DNA from: Roseovarius litoreus
GTDB taxonomy: Bacteria; Pseudomonadota; Alphaproteobacteria; Rhodobacterales; Rhodobacteraceae
Reading direction: 5' to 3'
DNA length: 64,000 nt
NCBI RefSeq assembly: GCF_900142765.1
Contig: NZ_FRCB01000011.1
Span: forward strand, 39,424-103,423
Below are positions 40,725 to 51,349 of this stretch, piece by piece. Position 1 is the stretch's first letter; the number at the start of each line of letters is the position of its first letter. The position numbers and the translations under genes were made by a program. Under the pieces are notes generated by a model. The model searched no databases, was not told the DNA's origin, and saw nothing but the letters and a program-made list of their open reading frames with translations.

Positions 40725-42928
40725 TGGCCTAACTCCACCGTACCGGCGAGCGACAAGGACATGTCCTCGCCCTGCATCAGAAGCAGCCCGGTTTCCCGGC
40801 CGACCGGCAGGCTGGTGGGGTCAAGATCCCCAGCCAGCGTGAAATCCATCGTCATGCCAGGCATCCCGATGGCCTGAATGGGGCCATGGGTGATATTGGC
40901 GGTCCCCGCCTCGGCGTCGACGCTGTTGATCGTACCGGTGACGGTCATCGGCTCAGGCTTTGTCTCTATGCCGTCCAGGACCATGGTCATGCCGTCGGGA
41001 CGCAGGAAGGTCAGCGTCAGGTCTTCACCCGTGGGCAGCGCCGACACCTCAACCGCGTCGGACAGTGCGAAGTCCATCGTCATCCCCGGCATCCCGATCT
41101 CCTTGATCGGGCCATGCGCGATGGTGGCGGTGCGCGCCTCGGCATCGACGGCCTCGATCCGGCCCTCGACGGTAATCGGCGGCGCGCTGGGGCTGTCGTC
41201 CTCCGCGGTCTTTGCCATGTCCATCTCGCCCTCGGCCCGGACGGCGACGATGGCGAACATGCCGTTCTCGTCAGAGGCCAGATCAAAGGTCACGGGCGTG
41301 TCGAGCGGGACCGAGGCCGTGTCCACCCCGGCCACATCCAGGTCCATCTTCATCGCGGGCCAGCCCAACGCCGGGATCGGCTCGTGACTGACTGTGAGCT
41401 TGCCCTCGGGCGTGACCGCGTGAACCATGCCGGTCCCCGTGGCATCGACGCCGTCATCGCGGCCAAGCTCGGTCAGCGCCAGCAAACCGTCCGCGCCGCG
41501 CACGGCGGTGAACTCCACCTCGTCCCCCTCGGTCAGCCCGTCCAGATACACATCCGAGCGAATGGCAAAGCGGGTCTGCATCGCCGGCCACCCCAGCGCC
41601 TCAATCGGCTCGTGGTCGATCCGCGCCTGCCGCGTCTCGGGGTCGAGCGAGACCAGAACACCCTTGCCCATCGCCGGCTCGGCTTCGGTGGGGGCAAAGC
41701 GCATCATGCCCGCATTGAGCGCGCTTTCGCTGTCGATCAGGAACTGGGCCGAGGCCACCACCTCTTCGCCCGGGGCCAAGCCTTGGACGATCTCGGTGCG
41801 CCCGCCCGCGCCGAACCCGCCGCGCAGGCCCGTTGTCACCAGCCGGGGGCGGAACGTGTCGTCGGCCTGCTTGAGGATCACCCGCTCGGCCCGTCCGGTG
41901 CGGATCACCGCCTCGGAGGGGACCGTCAGTGCCTGCCGTGCCCCGGACGGCACAAGCGCAACATTGGCGAACATGTTGGGCCGCAAGAGCCCGTCCTCGT
42001 TGTCGAACCGCAGCCGCACCCGAAGCGTGCGCGTCTCGGCGTCGAGCTCGGGGAAGATATAGTCGATCTCGCCGGTAAAGACCTGCCCGGGCAGATGATC
42101 GAACCGCGCCTCGGCGCGCATATCGGGGTCAATTCGCCCCATATCCCGCTCGAACACGTCGACGATCAGCCAGACCGAGGACGTGTCAGCGAGCGACATC
42201 GCCCGCGTCTGCGGATTGAGGAACATGCCGTCGGCGGCGGCAAGCGCAAAGACCACGCCGTCCTGCGGCGCGTAGAAGCGGATGCGCTGCGACGGGCTGT
42301 CGGCCTGCGCCATCTCCTCGATTTGCCGCGCATCGACGCCGAAATTCATCAGCTTCGTGCGGGCGATGGAGATATCCGTGGCATTGCCCGAACGCGTCGC
42401 GCGCTGCAGCTCGGAACTGGCGATGGTGATCTCGGGCGCGTAAAGATCAAAGAGCAGGTCGCCCTTGGCCACCTCATCGCCCACCGCGCGCACCTCCAGC
42501 CGCTCGATCCAGCCGTCGACGCGGGTGTGGATATGGCTGGTGGCGTGCTCGTCGTAATCGACAAAGCCCACCGTCTCGATCCGGTGAGAGATATCCTCGA
42601 CGCGCGCCACGGCGCTGCGCACGCCGATGGTGTTCACCTCGGCGGGCGACAGCGTCACCTCCTCGGGATCGCCAGACGGCTCCTGCCCGTCATAGACCGG
42701 CACAAGGTCCATGCCCATCGGCGACTTGCCGGGGCCGTCCTTGCGGAAATTCGGGTCCATCGGCGCGACCCAGTAAAGGATCTCGGGCCCGTCGCTGCCC
42801 GCCTCCATGGACTGGGCAAGCCTGTCGCGTTCGTACCAGATGCCACCGGCGACACCGGCACCAAGCGCCATGATCGCCAGCGCGGCGTATCGTCCACGCA
42901 TGAGAAAACCTGTCTTTCTGAGTGCCAT
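40721..42928 (-). CDS. cusB: CusB-type membrane-fusion adaptor with four C-terminal CusF-like domains
   Basis: A 735-residue adaptor that links CusA to the outer-membrane channel and hands over metal. N-terminal membrane anchor (about 10-30), then the variant metal-binding box 'APMDPNFRKDGPGKSPMGMD', then the lipoyl/barrel adaptor up to about 415. Four CusF-like units follow, with ligand His at 439, 515, 605 and 681. Unit 1 is 'HEPIEALGWPAMQT' (second Met replaced), unit 2 'HEPIPALGWPAMKM' (complete), and units 3 and 4 'HGPIKEIGMPGMTM' and 'HGPIQAIGMPGMTM' (Met instead of Trp). Ordinary CusB has none or one. The start is uncertain: ATG 42928, with GTG 42949 and ATG 42901 also possible. Confidence 0.9.
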   Translation of the reverse strand: MALRKTGFLMRGRYAALAIMALGAGVAGGIWYERDRLAQSMEAGSDGPEILYWVAPMDPNFRKDGPGKSPMGMDLVPVYDGQEPSGDPEEVTLSPAEVNTIGVRSAVARVEDISHRIETVGFVDYDEHATSHIHTRVDGWIERLEVRAVGDEVAKGDLLFDLYAPEITIASSELQRATRSGNATDISIARTKLMNFGVDARQIEEMAQADSPSQRIRFYAPQDGVVFALAAADGMFLNPQTRAMSLADTSSVWLIVDVFERDMGRIDPDMRAEARFDHLPGQVFTGEIDYIFPELDAETRTLRVRLRFDNEDGLLRPNMFANVALVPSGARQALTVPSEAVIRTGRAERVILKQADDTFRPRLVTTGLRGGFGAGGRTEIVQGLAPGEEVVASAQFLIDSESALNAGMMRFAPTEAEPAMGKGVLVSLDPETRQARIDHEPIEALGWPAMQTRFAIRSDVYLDGLTEGDEVEFTAVRGADGLLALTELGRDDGVDATGTGMVHAVTPEGKLTVSHEPIPALGWPAMKMDLDVAGVDTASVPLDTPVTFDLASDENGMFAIVAVRAEGEMDMAKTAEDDSPSAPPITVEGRIEAVDAEARTATIAHGPIKEIGMPGMTMDFALSDAVEVSALPTGEDLTLTFLRPDGMTMVLDGIETKPEPMTVTGTINSVDAEAGTANITHGPIQAIGMPGMTMDFTLAGDLDPTSLPVGRETGLLLMQGEDMSLSLAGTVELGQ

Positions 42929-42986
42929 AGTCGCGCCACGGCCTTGCACAAACCCGGGTCAGGAGACCCGGATCGAAGAAGAAAGA

Positions 42987-43349
42987 TCAGGTGTGTTTCG
43001 GGGGTTTCTTGGCGCTCTCGGGCTCTGACTGCGTGAGCCGGCGCTCGGTGAGGGGCTGATAGAGGGTCGGCATGACCTCGAAGTCCGGCGATAGCGCGGA
43101 AAAATCGGGGCCTTCGGAAAAACAGCACACTGTCATCGCACAGGCCTCATGACCCTTTTGCCCATGCATCCCAGCCGCAGCCTCGGTCTGGCAGTCCTCG
43201 CCCATCTGCATCTCTGCATGAGCGGTCTCGTGCGCCATGTCGCCCGGCGTTGCAGTGCCGGATGCGCCCACGCCTATCGAAGCCGTGACGAACGTCGCCA
43301 CGAGCCAGACCATAAGGAACCGTGAGAGGGCAGTCCGAAGCTGTCTCAT
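42987..43349 (-). CDS. Small exported protein heading the cus operon
   Basis: A 120-residue protein with an N-terminal hydrophobic segment ('FLMVWLVATFVTASIGVGAS') that should be a signal peptide or anchor, followed by a Met/His/Cys-rich part ('MAHETAHAEMQMGEDCQTEA', 'CAMTVCCFSEGPDFSAL'). The Cys/His/Met content and its place 58 bases before cusB suggest periplasmic Cu(I)/Ag(I) binding. A GTG start at 43376 is an alternative. No named family was recognised; the 48015-48347 product has a similar plan (hydrophobic start, Cys pair, short C-terminal tail). Confidence 0.6.
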   Translation of the reverse strand: MRQLRTALSRFLMVWLVATFVTASIGVGASGTATPGDMAHETAHAEMQMGEDCQTEAAAGMHGQKGHEACAMTVCCFSEGPDFSALSPDFEVMPTLYQPLTERRLTQSEPESAKKPPKHT

Positions 43350-43533
43350 GACAGGCGAAAATACCTGCCTTTTCACGACTGTCCAGCCAAACCATCGCGT
43401 CGGCGCGTGAACTCTCTCCCAACTTTTCGTGAACCCGCCGACGACACGGGGTTTCTTTCATCAAGAAAACAAGGCGTTGCGAGGCGAACAAAACGCCCTC
43501 GAGGGCTGAAAACCGGCGAGACTGCGCACGGCC

Positions 43534-43564
43534 TTGACCCTCCAGTGACTGGAAGCCCTACGTT
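43534..43564 (+). promoter_or_regulatory. MerR/CueR-type promoter of the copper ATPase
   Basis: TTGACC (43534-43539) and TACGTT (43559-43564) are 19 bases apart, the overlong spacing of MerR-family promoters. The spacer contains TCCAGT-G-ACTGGA (43541-43553), a perfect dyad resembling CueR operators. The ATPase start is 27 bases downstream of the -10. No CueR-like gene is adjacent. Confidence 0.8.
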
Positions 43565-43590
43565 AACACCCTAAAAGAAAGGAGCACGCG

Positions 43591-45942
<2,352 letters not shown>

Positions 45943-45959
45943 GACATGTAACAATAGGC

Positions 45960-45981
45960 CTGCCGCAGTCGTCTGCGGCAG
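45960..45981. terminator. Hairpin between copA and the cytochrome operon
   Basis: CTGCCGCAG (45960-45968) and CTGCGGCAG (45973-45981) pair perfectly with a four-base loop. They lie between the convergent ATPase and cytochrome genes, followed by ATCTGGGTTTT. Confidence 0.6.
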
Positions 45982-46006
45982 ATCTGGGTTTTCAGAGCGG
46001 CGGGCT

Positions 46007-46432
46007 TCAGTTGATCCCGTTGACCCGTTGCACTTCGCGCACATAGGCGATGATGCTCTCCACGTCGGCGCGCGTGAGCCCCTCCTGCGCGGGCATGTTG
46101 CCAAACCGCCAGTGATGCGCGCGCACCCCGTTCTGCACAGCCATGTGAAAGGCCATATCGCCGTGATGCGACGGCTCGTAGATCTTGTGAATGAGCGGCG
46201 GGCCGTTGCCCATCTTTCCCGCCGCGTTCTGTCCGTGGCAATCGGCGCAGACGGCGTTGAACGCCTTTTCGCCCACCTGCGCCCTTTGCGACAGCTCCTC
46301 GGGCAGCGTGACCTCGACCATCGCCGCGCCTTGCGCGGGCGCACCCGGGCCGCTCTCTCCGGTTTGCGTCACGTAATAGGCAACGCCAGCAAGTACGGCG
46401 GCCAGAACGCCGATCATCAGCGTCTTGTTCAT
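46007..46432 (-). CDS. Monohaem c-type cytochrome, membrane-anchored
   Basis: A 141-residue protein with an N-terminal signal/anchor ('LMIGVLAAVLAGVAYYV') and one haem site, 'CADCH' (Cys62, Cys65, His66). The sixth ligand is probably Met in 'FGNMPAQEGL'. The C-terminal 'VESIIAYVREVQRVNGIN' is the typical last helix of class I cytochrome c. The start is ATG at 46432, since the longer frame upstream overlaps the previous gene. It is the third gene of a cytochrome operon next to copper efflux genes, so an electron-transfer role in Cu(I) oxidation is possible but unproven. Confidence 0.85.
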   Translation of the reverse strand: MNKTLMIGVLAAVLAGVAYYVTQTGESGPGAPAQGAAMVEVTLPEELSQRAQVGEKAFNAVCADCHGQNAAGKMGNGPPLIHKIYEPSHHGDMAFHMAVQNGVRAHHWRFGNMPAQEGLTRADVESIIAYVREVQRVNGIN

Positions 46433-46467
46433 GGGTTTCTCCAAGTGTTGCTGCGCCGGGACAGGGA

Positions 46468-47373
46468 TCAGCCCCCGTCGCCGGTCTCGTCGGTGTCCAG
46501 AAGGAAGGCGGCCATCGCCCGGCGGTCTTCTTCGCTGAGCCACCCCGTGCCGTGCCGCACGACCTCTCCCATGCCGCTGCCGAAGGTGTCACCATCCGGC
46601 ATGACCCCGGATTTCAGCCCGTAGGCCAGCGATGCCACGGTCCAGCCTGCTTGCGCCAGATACCCGGGCCGGATCGCCGGCACCTTGCCACCCCCCGCCA
46701 GATCATCGCTTCCGGCGAGGTATTGGCTCGCACGGCGCCCGCCCAAGAGGTTGCGGTCGGTGTGGCAGGCCCCGCAATGCGCGACGCCGTTGACCAGCCA
46801 GCGGCCCCGGTTCCACACCTCGGACCTTTCCGGGTCGGCCTCGGTCGGGGGGCCCTTCGCATAGGCCGCGCGCCAGAGCTTCAGCCCGAAGCGCAGGTTG
46901 AAAGGAAAGGCGATGTCATTCTCGCCGCCCGTCACCTCCTGCGCCGGTACGCCCTGAAAGGCCGCCCACATGTCAGCGATGTCCTTATCACTGAGATGCC
47001 CGTAAAACGCATAGGGAAAGGCCGGGTAGTAGGGCGCGCCGTCGGGGGCCACGCCCTGCCGCACGGCCCGGGCAAACGCGTCGATGGACCACGCGCCGAT
47101 GCCCGATGTCTCGTGCGGGGTCAGGTTCGGTGGCACAAAACTGCCGAACCCGGTCTTGATCGGGGCCCCGCCGGTCAGCGCGGGCCGGCCCGAATCCGGG
47201 TCCGAATGGCAGGCGATGCAGCCCCCGGCCCGCGCCAGGTACGCGCCCCGCTGTGCATCGCCCTCAAGCTCCGCCAGCTTGGGCGGCTCGGCAATGGGCC
47301 AAACGGCAAGCGAGACGCCGCCCAATCCGGCCACCGCTGTGATGGCCAGGAAACCTGTCAAAATACGTCGCAT
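46468..47373 (-). CDS. Dihaem cytochrome c
   Basis: A 301-residue exported protein with a signal peptide (about 1-27) and two haem sites: 'CIACH' (Cys52, Cys55, His56) and 'CGACH' near residue 200. Each half has the class I cytochrome pattern (for example 'DIADMWAAFQ' and 'DRRAMAAFLL'). It resembles the cytochrome subunit of membrane dehydrogenases and the dihaem cytochromes of copper-resistance loci. It starts two bases after the stop of the cytochrome c' type gene and is followed after 35 bases by the monohaem gene, so the three should be one transcript. Confidence 0.87.
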   Translation of the reverse strand: MRRILTGFLAITAVAGLGGVSLAVWPIAEPPKLAELEGDAQRGAYLARAGGCIACHSDPDSGRPALTGGAPIKTGFGSFVPPNLTPHETSGIGAWSIDAFARAVRQGVAPDGAPYYPAFPYAFYGHLSDKDIADMWAAFQGVPAQEVTGGENDIAFPFNLRFGLKLWRAAYAKGPPTEADPERSEVWNRGRWLVNGVAHCGACHTDRNLLGGRRASQYLAGSDDLAGGGKVPAIRPGYLAQAGWTVASLAYGLKSGVMPDGDTFGSGMGEVVRHGTGWLSEEDRRAMAAFLLDTDETGDGG

Positions 47374-47375
47374 GA

Positions 47376-47960
47376 TCAGTCGTCGTCCTTGCGATAACGG
47401 TCATGGCAGGCCGAGCAAGTCTGCGTCAGCATCATGAAGGCCCCGTCCGCAGGCATCTGGCCGATCTGGCTTGCGGTCATTCCCTCCGGGAAATCACCGT
47501 TGCCCATCATCATGCCACCGCCCATCATGCCGGACTGGCCACCCATCATGCTTGACTGATCGCCCATCATGTGGCCGTCGCCATGCCGTCCGTTGCCCGC
47601 GGCTTGGGCCAGCCCGTTCGCGGCCACTTCGAGCTGCTCGGCCAATCCTGTGAACCGGCTCCACTCGTCCCAGGTGCGCTGCAGCACCTCTGACGGATGA
47701 TCGGTCGACCCCTCCGGGAACTTTTCCGTCATCGCCGTGCCTGCCTCGTCGGCAATGGCCTGCGCGGCCGCGCGGACGGCGGCTTCGTCATAGGCGGCCT
47801 CGCCCGACATCATCGGCTTGATCCGTTTGACGGCGTCGCCCATGGATTTCATAGCGTCCATGCGCTCCTTGACCACGCCGGTGGCGCCCGAATGCGCGAA
47901 AGCCGCTGCGGAAAGCCCCGCAAGCGCGGCGCCGCAAAGTACCAGTTTCCTGAATGTCAT
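47376..47960 (-). CDS. Cytochrome c'-type protein with a Met-rich insert
   Basis: A 194-residue exported cytochrome of the c'/c556 kind: signal peptide (1-22), a four-helix-bundle start ('VVKERMDAMKSMGDAVKRIK') and the haem site close to the C terminus, 'CSACHDRY' (Cys182, Cys185, His186). Between about 140 and 166 is an unusual Met/Gly-rich segment ('HMMGDQSSMMGGQSGMMGGG') that could bind Cu(I). The earlier in-frame ATG at 48011 is less likely because it would hide the signal peptide. First gene of the cytochrome operon. Confidence 0.85.
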   Translation of the reverse strand: MTFRKLVLCGAALAGLSAAAFAHSGATGVVKERMDAMKSMGDAVKRIKPMMSGEAAYDEAAVRAAAQAIADEAGTAMTEKFPEGSTDHPSEVLQRTWDEWSRFTGLAEQLEVAANGLAQAAGNGRHGDGHMMGDQSSMMGGQSGMMGGGMMMGNGDFPEGMTASQIGQMPADGAFMMLTQTCSACHDRYRKDDD

Positions 47961-48014
47961 TCCTGTTTTCCCTTGGTCCGATAGAGTCTGCCCTGCAGGG
48001 CGGCTGTCCATCGG

Positions 48015-48347
48015 TCAAAGTCGCGGCGGGGGCGGGTCCGTTGTCTGTGCGACGGAAGCATACCGCTTGGCAGCAAAGCTCCGCCGCGCAAGGCTCATTG
48101 CCGCATCCGAAGGCAAGCTGGCCGGAATGAACTGCAGGAATTGCACGACACAGGTACCAGCCTTGTGACAGCATGTGTCGGCGTCATGCTGTCTCTCAAC
48201 CCCGGCAAGCTCCTCCGTGGGTGCCGCGACATCATGCGGATTCGCCGCATGCGCGGATGCTGGCGCGCTCGTCGCCGCGAGAACAACAACGACTACAACC
48301 GACAGGAATGCGGCCAATCCGGTAATGCGAAATGTAGCGACTAACAT
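48015..48347 (-). CDS. Small exported protein of unknown function in the copper island
   Basis: A 110-residue protein with a hydrophobic N terminus ('ITGLAAFLSVVVVVVLAATS', signal peptide) and a Cys pair plus Cys in 'DADTCCHKAGTCVVQFLQFI'. The tail ends 'RYASVAQTTDPPPPRL'. The family is not named to me. Its Cys/His content and its place just upstream of the cytochrome operon on the same strand suggest a metal-related envelope function. Whether it shares the transcript is open: 54 bases separate it from the next start. Confidence 0.6.
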   Translation of the reverse strand: MLVATFRITGLAAFLSVVVVVVLAATSAPASAHAANPHDVAAPTEELAGVERQHDADTCCHKAGTCVVQFLQFIPASLPSDAAMSLARRSFAAKRYASVAQTTDPPPPRL

Positions 48348-48775
48348 ACCGCTGACGATGCATATGCAGTGCTGGAATTGTCAAGACGAAGGCGGGACGG
48401 TTTCGAAGTTTGGCAACGGTATGCCGATACATATCAGCAACTCCGCACGATGCCGTCCGGTCACCAGGTGGAACCGTGTGCATGGGCCGGAAGCCGACAT
48501 TAGCCGGGACATACATTAGCGTCTGCTTCTCTAATTGGGCGTTTGGGTCAAGCTCGTTTTCCTTGTTGCTTGGGATCGTTGTCGCTCATCCGGGTCACGC
48601 TTCTCTTCGCAGTCTGGTTGATGCCACGTGGGGCATCGCTGCACGCATGTGTCGGATTGGCAGTGGAGAGCCTCGCTTTGAGACGCGCTTGATGGCGCAG
48701 CAGACATTTTCGGCTTCATCCACGGACCTCGTCCGGTGAGGACGATCCCGTCCAGATTGGTGTTGGGCAGTCAGA
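48348..48775. other. 428-base gap between the copper island and the IS110 transposase
   Basis: No convincing gene on either strand. The left part should hold the promoter of the 48347 gene (TTGACA lies on the minus strand, complement of about 48377-48382). The right part must contain the 3' end of the IS110 element, whose border cannot be seen because this group lacks terminal inverted repeats. Confidence 0.5.
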
Positions 48776-49810
48776 TCATGCCATGCCCTCCACTTTCTCT
48801 GAACGGAACTCCGTGCCATCCGCCCACATACGGTGAAGCAGTACGGCTAATTTGCGCGCAACAGCCACAACGGCGCGGCGACGCCCTTTGGTACGCATCA
48901 ATCGCATGCCCCATGACTTGATCTGCGATCCTGCCATGGTTCGCATCAACAAGGCATTGGCGGCGGCATAGAGCGTTGCCCTCACATCTCGATCTCCGGC
49001 CTTCGATATCCGGCCAGGGTTGTCGCGTTCTCCGGATTGGTATCGCCGGGGCGTCAGGCCGAAGTGGGCTGCCACGGTGCGAGACCTTTTGAACCGCGCG
49101 GGATCATCGACGGCAGCCTTGAAGGTCAAAGCCGCAATCGGGCCAACGCCGGGGACTGTCATCATGCGCATGCAGACCTCATCCTGACTGGCGGCGCGTT
49201 TGACCCGTCGGTCGAGCTCCAGGAAGTGCTGATACAGAACCAGCCGGGCATCGAGCAGCGGCAGCATGGCATCGGCAAGAACCTCATCCATCTCGATCAT
49301 CGGCCGGACGACGCCGTCGAAGCTGCCATGCTTCACCGTCTTCGGCAGGCGAATGCCAAATATCTTCAGCAACCCACGTACCTCATTGGCCAGATCAATG
49401 GTTTTGCTCAGCAGCGCCTTGCGCGTGCTCAGCAGGGCTCGAACCCCGTGCGCCTCGCGGCTTTTCATATGAACAGGGCTGAACCAACCCGTCCGCAAGA
49501 TTTGAGCAATGCCGCGTGCATCGTTGCGATCTGTCTTGTTGCGCATCGCCGACAGCGCAGCGCTCACTTGGCGCGCCTCCATGCAGACGACGTCGAACCC
49601 TTCGGCCTTCAATCCGTAGAACAAATGCTGGCTCAAGGTGCCGGACTCAAAGCCAATGCGTTCGATTGGAAAGGAAAGTGCGGTCAGGTAGCCCGCAATC
49701 TCTTCGATCTCGCACGGCAGGTCTCGCTCATGCAGAACCGCGCCATTGCCGTCGACAACACAAACCGCGCAGGATCGCAGCGATACATCCAAGCCAGCAT
49801 AATATACCAT
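48776..49810 (-). CDS. IS110-family transposase (DEDD recombinase)
   Basis: A 344-residue transposase. N-terminal RuvC-like DEDD domain: 'YAGLDVSLRSCAVCVVDGNG', 'IGFESGTLSQHLFYGL' and 'RNKTDRNDARGIAQIL'. C-terminal transposase_20 domain: 'MTVPGVGPIAALTFKAAV', 'HFGLTPRRYQSGERDNPGRI' and 'GDRDVRATLYAAANALL', which holds the serine nucleophile region. The length fits the family (about 340). The gene is intact, so the element may be active. It separates the copper island from the hupE-type locus. Confidence 0.92.
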   Translation of the reverse strand: MVYYAGLDVSLRSCAVCVVDGNGAVLHERDLPCEIEEIAGYLTALSFPIERIGFESGTLSQHLFYGLKAEGFDVVCMEARQVSAALSAMRNKTDRNDARGIAQILRTGWFSPVHMKSREAHGVRALLSTRKALLSKTIDLANEVRGLLKIFGIRLPKTVKHGSFDGVVRPMIEMDEVLADAMLPLLDARLVLYQHFLELDRRVKRAASQDEVCMRMMTVPGVGPIAALTFKAAVDDPARFKRSRTVAAHFGLTPRRYQSGERDNPGRISKAGDRDVRATLYAAANALLMRTMAGSQIKSWGMRLMRTKGRRRAVVAVARKLAVLLHRMWADGTEFRSEKVEGMA

Positions 49811-49920
49811 TCGAAATCTCCCTTGTTCACAGTTTCCCTGTGATCCTACCGGGAGCTCGACCTCTGTTCAGGGTCAGCCCAATTACGCATGCTATGGGCC
49901 GCTCGCAACGAGTCGGCAGA
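48776..49920 (-). mobile_element. IS110-family insertion sequence (borders approximate)
   Basis: A transposase gene with its upstream non-coding stretch. IS110 elements have no clear terminal repeats and make no target duplication, so I cannot see the ends; the values given are the coding region plus about 110 bases upstream. The upstream stretch has a small hairpin (CACAG/CTGTG near 49830) and would encode the bridge RNA in the IS110 subgroup. Confidence 0.5.
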
Positions 49921-50014
49921 TAGGGCGGAAAAAGATCCTTTGCTGCGCTAGGCGTCAATAGCCACTATGCGAAAACTAAGCTGGCCTTCGATGCAATTGC
50001 GCCAATGTTGGCTA

Positions 50015-50050
50015 TGTTTAGCGCACCCCACTTCAGGGATGCGCTAAACA
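50015..50050 (-). terminator. Hairpin after the 50056 gene
   Basis: TGTTTAGCGCA (50015-50025) and TGCGCTAAACA (50040-50050) form a perfect 11-base stem, six bases beyond the stop of the minus-strand gene. The T-run is weak. Confidence 0.6.
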
Positions 50051-50055
50051 TTCAA

Positions 50056-50667
50056 TTACTCGTCGCGAACGATGCCGCTGTAATCGCCGCGCAACAGAAG
50101 AGTAACGGTCACGTCTGTGTCATCGCGATTCCGCCAGAACCAGCCGTGATCACCTGCGAAAGGTGTCTCGAAGCTGCCTTCGCCTGACGTTTCACCTCTT
50201 CCTTTTTCGTAAGTTACCGCGTCATCTCCCGAGTGAGCGTGAAGATCGAAATTGATCCGGCCCCCGCTGGATCTCCACTCGTAGAACAGGGTTGCGCCCG
50301 CTTCCATCGTCGCCTTGATCTCGGTGTATTCTCCAGGCGCGAGGGTAAAGGTAATCTCGTCCCGCCAAGCTTCCTGGGCATGGGCCGTGCCGACGAAGAG
50401 ATCGAAAACGTCGTTAATCAGTGAAGAGGAGGCCTCTCCGTGTGTTTCTGCATCCGCGGCGGCTTCTGCGGCAAGCTGCTGCTTGATTTCGCCCATCTTA
50501 GTCAGCCCGAGAAAGCTGCCAACCCCAGTAGGGTCTTTCCCGAGTTCTGCGGGCATGTAGACCATGACGCCAAGGGCCACCGCCCCGAGACCGGCGATGA
50601 TCGACGAACGGCGAAGCTGTGCCTTGGCCGGCAGGTCTTCCAGCTTGGGTTTAGGTGTGTTGTGCAT
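50056..50667 (-). CDS. Membrane-anchored periplasmic protein of unknown function
   Basis: A 203-residue protein with one N-terminal membrane segment ('SSIIAGLGAVALGVMVYMPA') and a periplasmic domain. The C-terminal 100 residues are strand-rich with conserved-looking aromatic/acidic patches ('TLFYEWRSSGGRINFDLHAH', 'GDHGWFWRNRDDTDVTVTLL'). Such 'transmembrane anchor' proteins accompany HupE/UreJ-type genes in Rhodobacterales. It lies 16 bases after the hupE-type gene on the same strand, so it is probably the last gene of that operon, now cut off from its promoter by the IS insertion. Confidence 0.65.
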   Translation of the reverse strand: MHNTPKPKLEDLPAKAQLRRSSIIAGLGAVALGVMVYMPAELGKDPTGVGSFLGLTKMGEIKQQLAAEAAADAETHGEASSSLINDVFDLFVGTAHAQEAWRDEITFTLAPGEYTEIKATMEAGATLFYEWRSSGGRINFDLHAHSGDDAVTYEKGRGETSGEGSFETPFAGDHGWFWRNRDDTDVTVTLLLRGDYSGIVRDE

Positions 50668-51265
50668 GAGGTTTCTCCGACGTTTATGTGCTGGCGATGT
50701 ATCCGGCGATTTGCTGATAGGTCAGCAACACGCCCAGACCGGCCATGATGATGTTTGCGTAGGTGGCCTGACGCATGAAGTTCGGACTGCGCCGCCAATA
50801 GCCCATGACGATCAGGATCACGAAGAGTGCCAGAAGCTGACCCACCTCGACCCCGACATTGAAGGCAAGCAGGTTGGCCAAAAGCCCATCGTCAGCGATA
50901 TTGTATTCGAGGATTTTCGAAGCAAGGCCGGTGCCGTGGAAAAGGCCGAATATCAACGTCGCGGCCTTGGTGTCGGGCTGGAACCCCAACCATTTCTGAA
51001 ACGCGCCGAGATTATCGAGCGCCTTATACACCACAGACAAACCAATGATGGCGTCAATGATATAGGCGTTAATGCCCCAGCCGAACCACACACCTAAGAG
51101 CATGGTAACGGAATGGCCGACCGCGAAGAGGCTGACGTAAATTGCTACGTCCTTCATGTGATAGAGGAAGAAGACGACGCCCAGTAGAAACAGGATGTGG
51201 TCGTATCCCGTTATCATGTGCTTGGCCCCCAGGTAGAGGAAGGGGATGATATGAACGCCCCATAT

Positions 51266-51275
51266 TTCTTGGATG
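51266..51275. repeat. Left copy of the 10-base target duplication
   Basis: TTCTTGGATG, identical to 52787-52796. The two flank the IS3-like element exactly. Confidence 0.85.
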
Positions 51276-51349
51276 TGTCCGTCTTCAGGGATTTTGGGAC
51301 AGATGGCGGTCTGATGTAAGAGAGGGTTTGGCTCATCTGGTTGGATTGA

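Noticed and set aside
40886..43036. A 716-codon open frame on the plus strand opposite cusB
   Set aside because: Antisense of a gene with strong codon bias; composition (Arg/His/Gly/Asp) is that of a shadow frame.
48595..48819. Short minus-strand frame overlapping the IS110 3' end
   Set aside because: Basic, low-complexity product overlapping the transposase end; no support.
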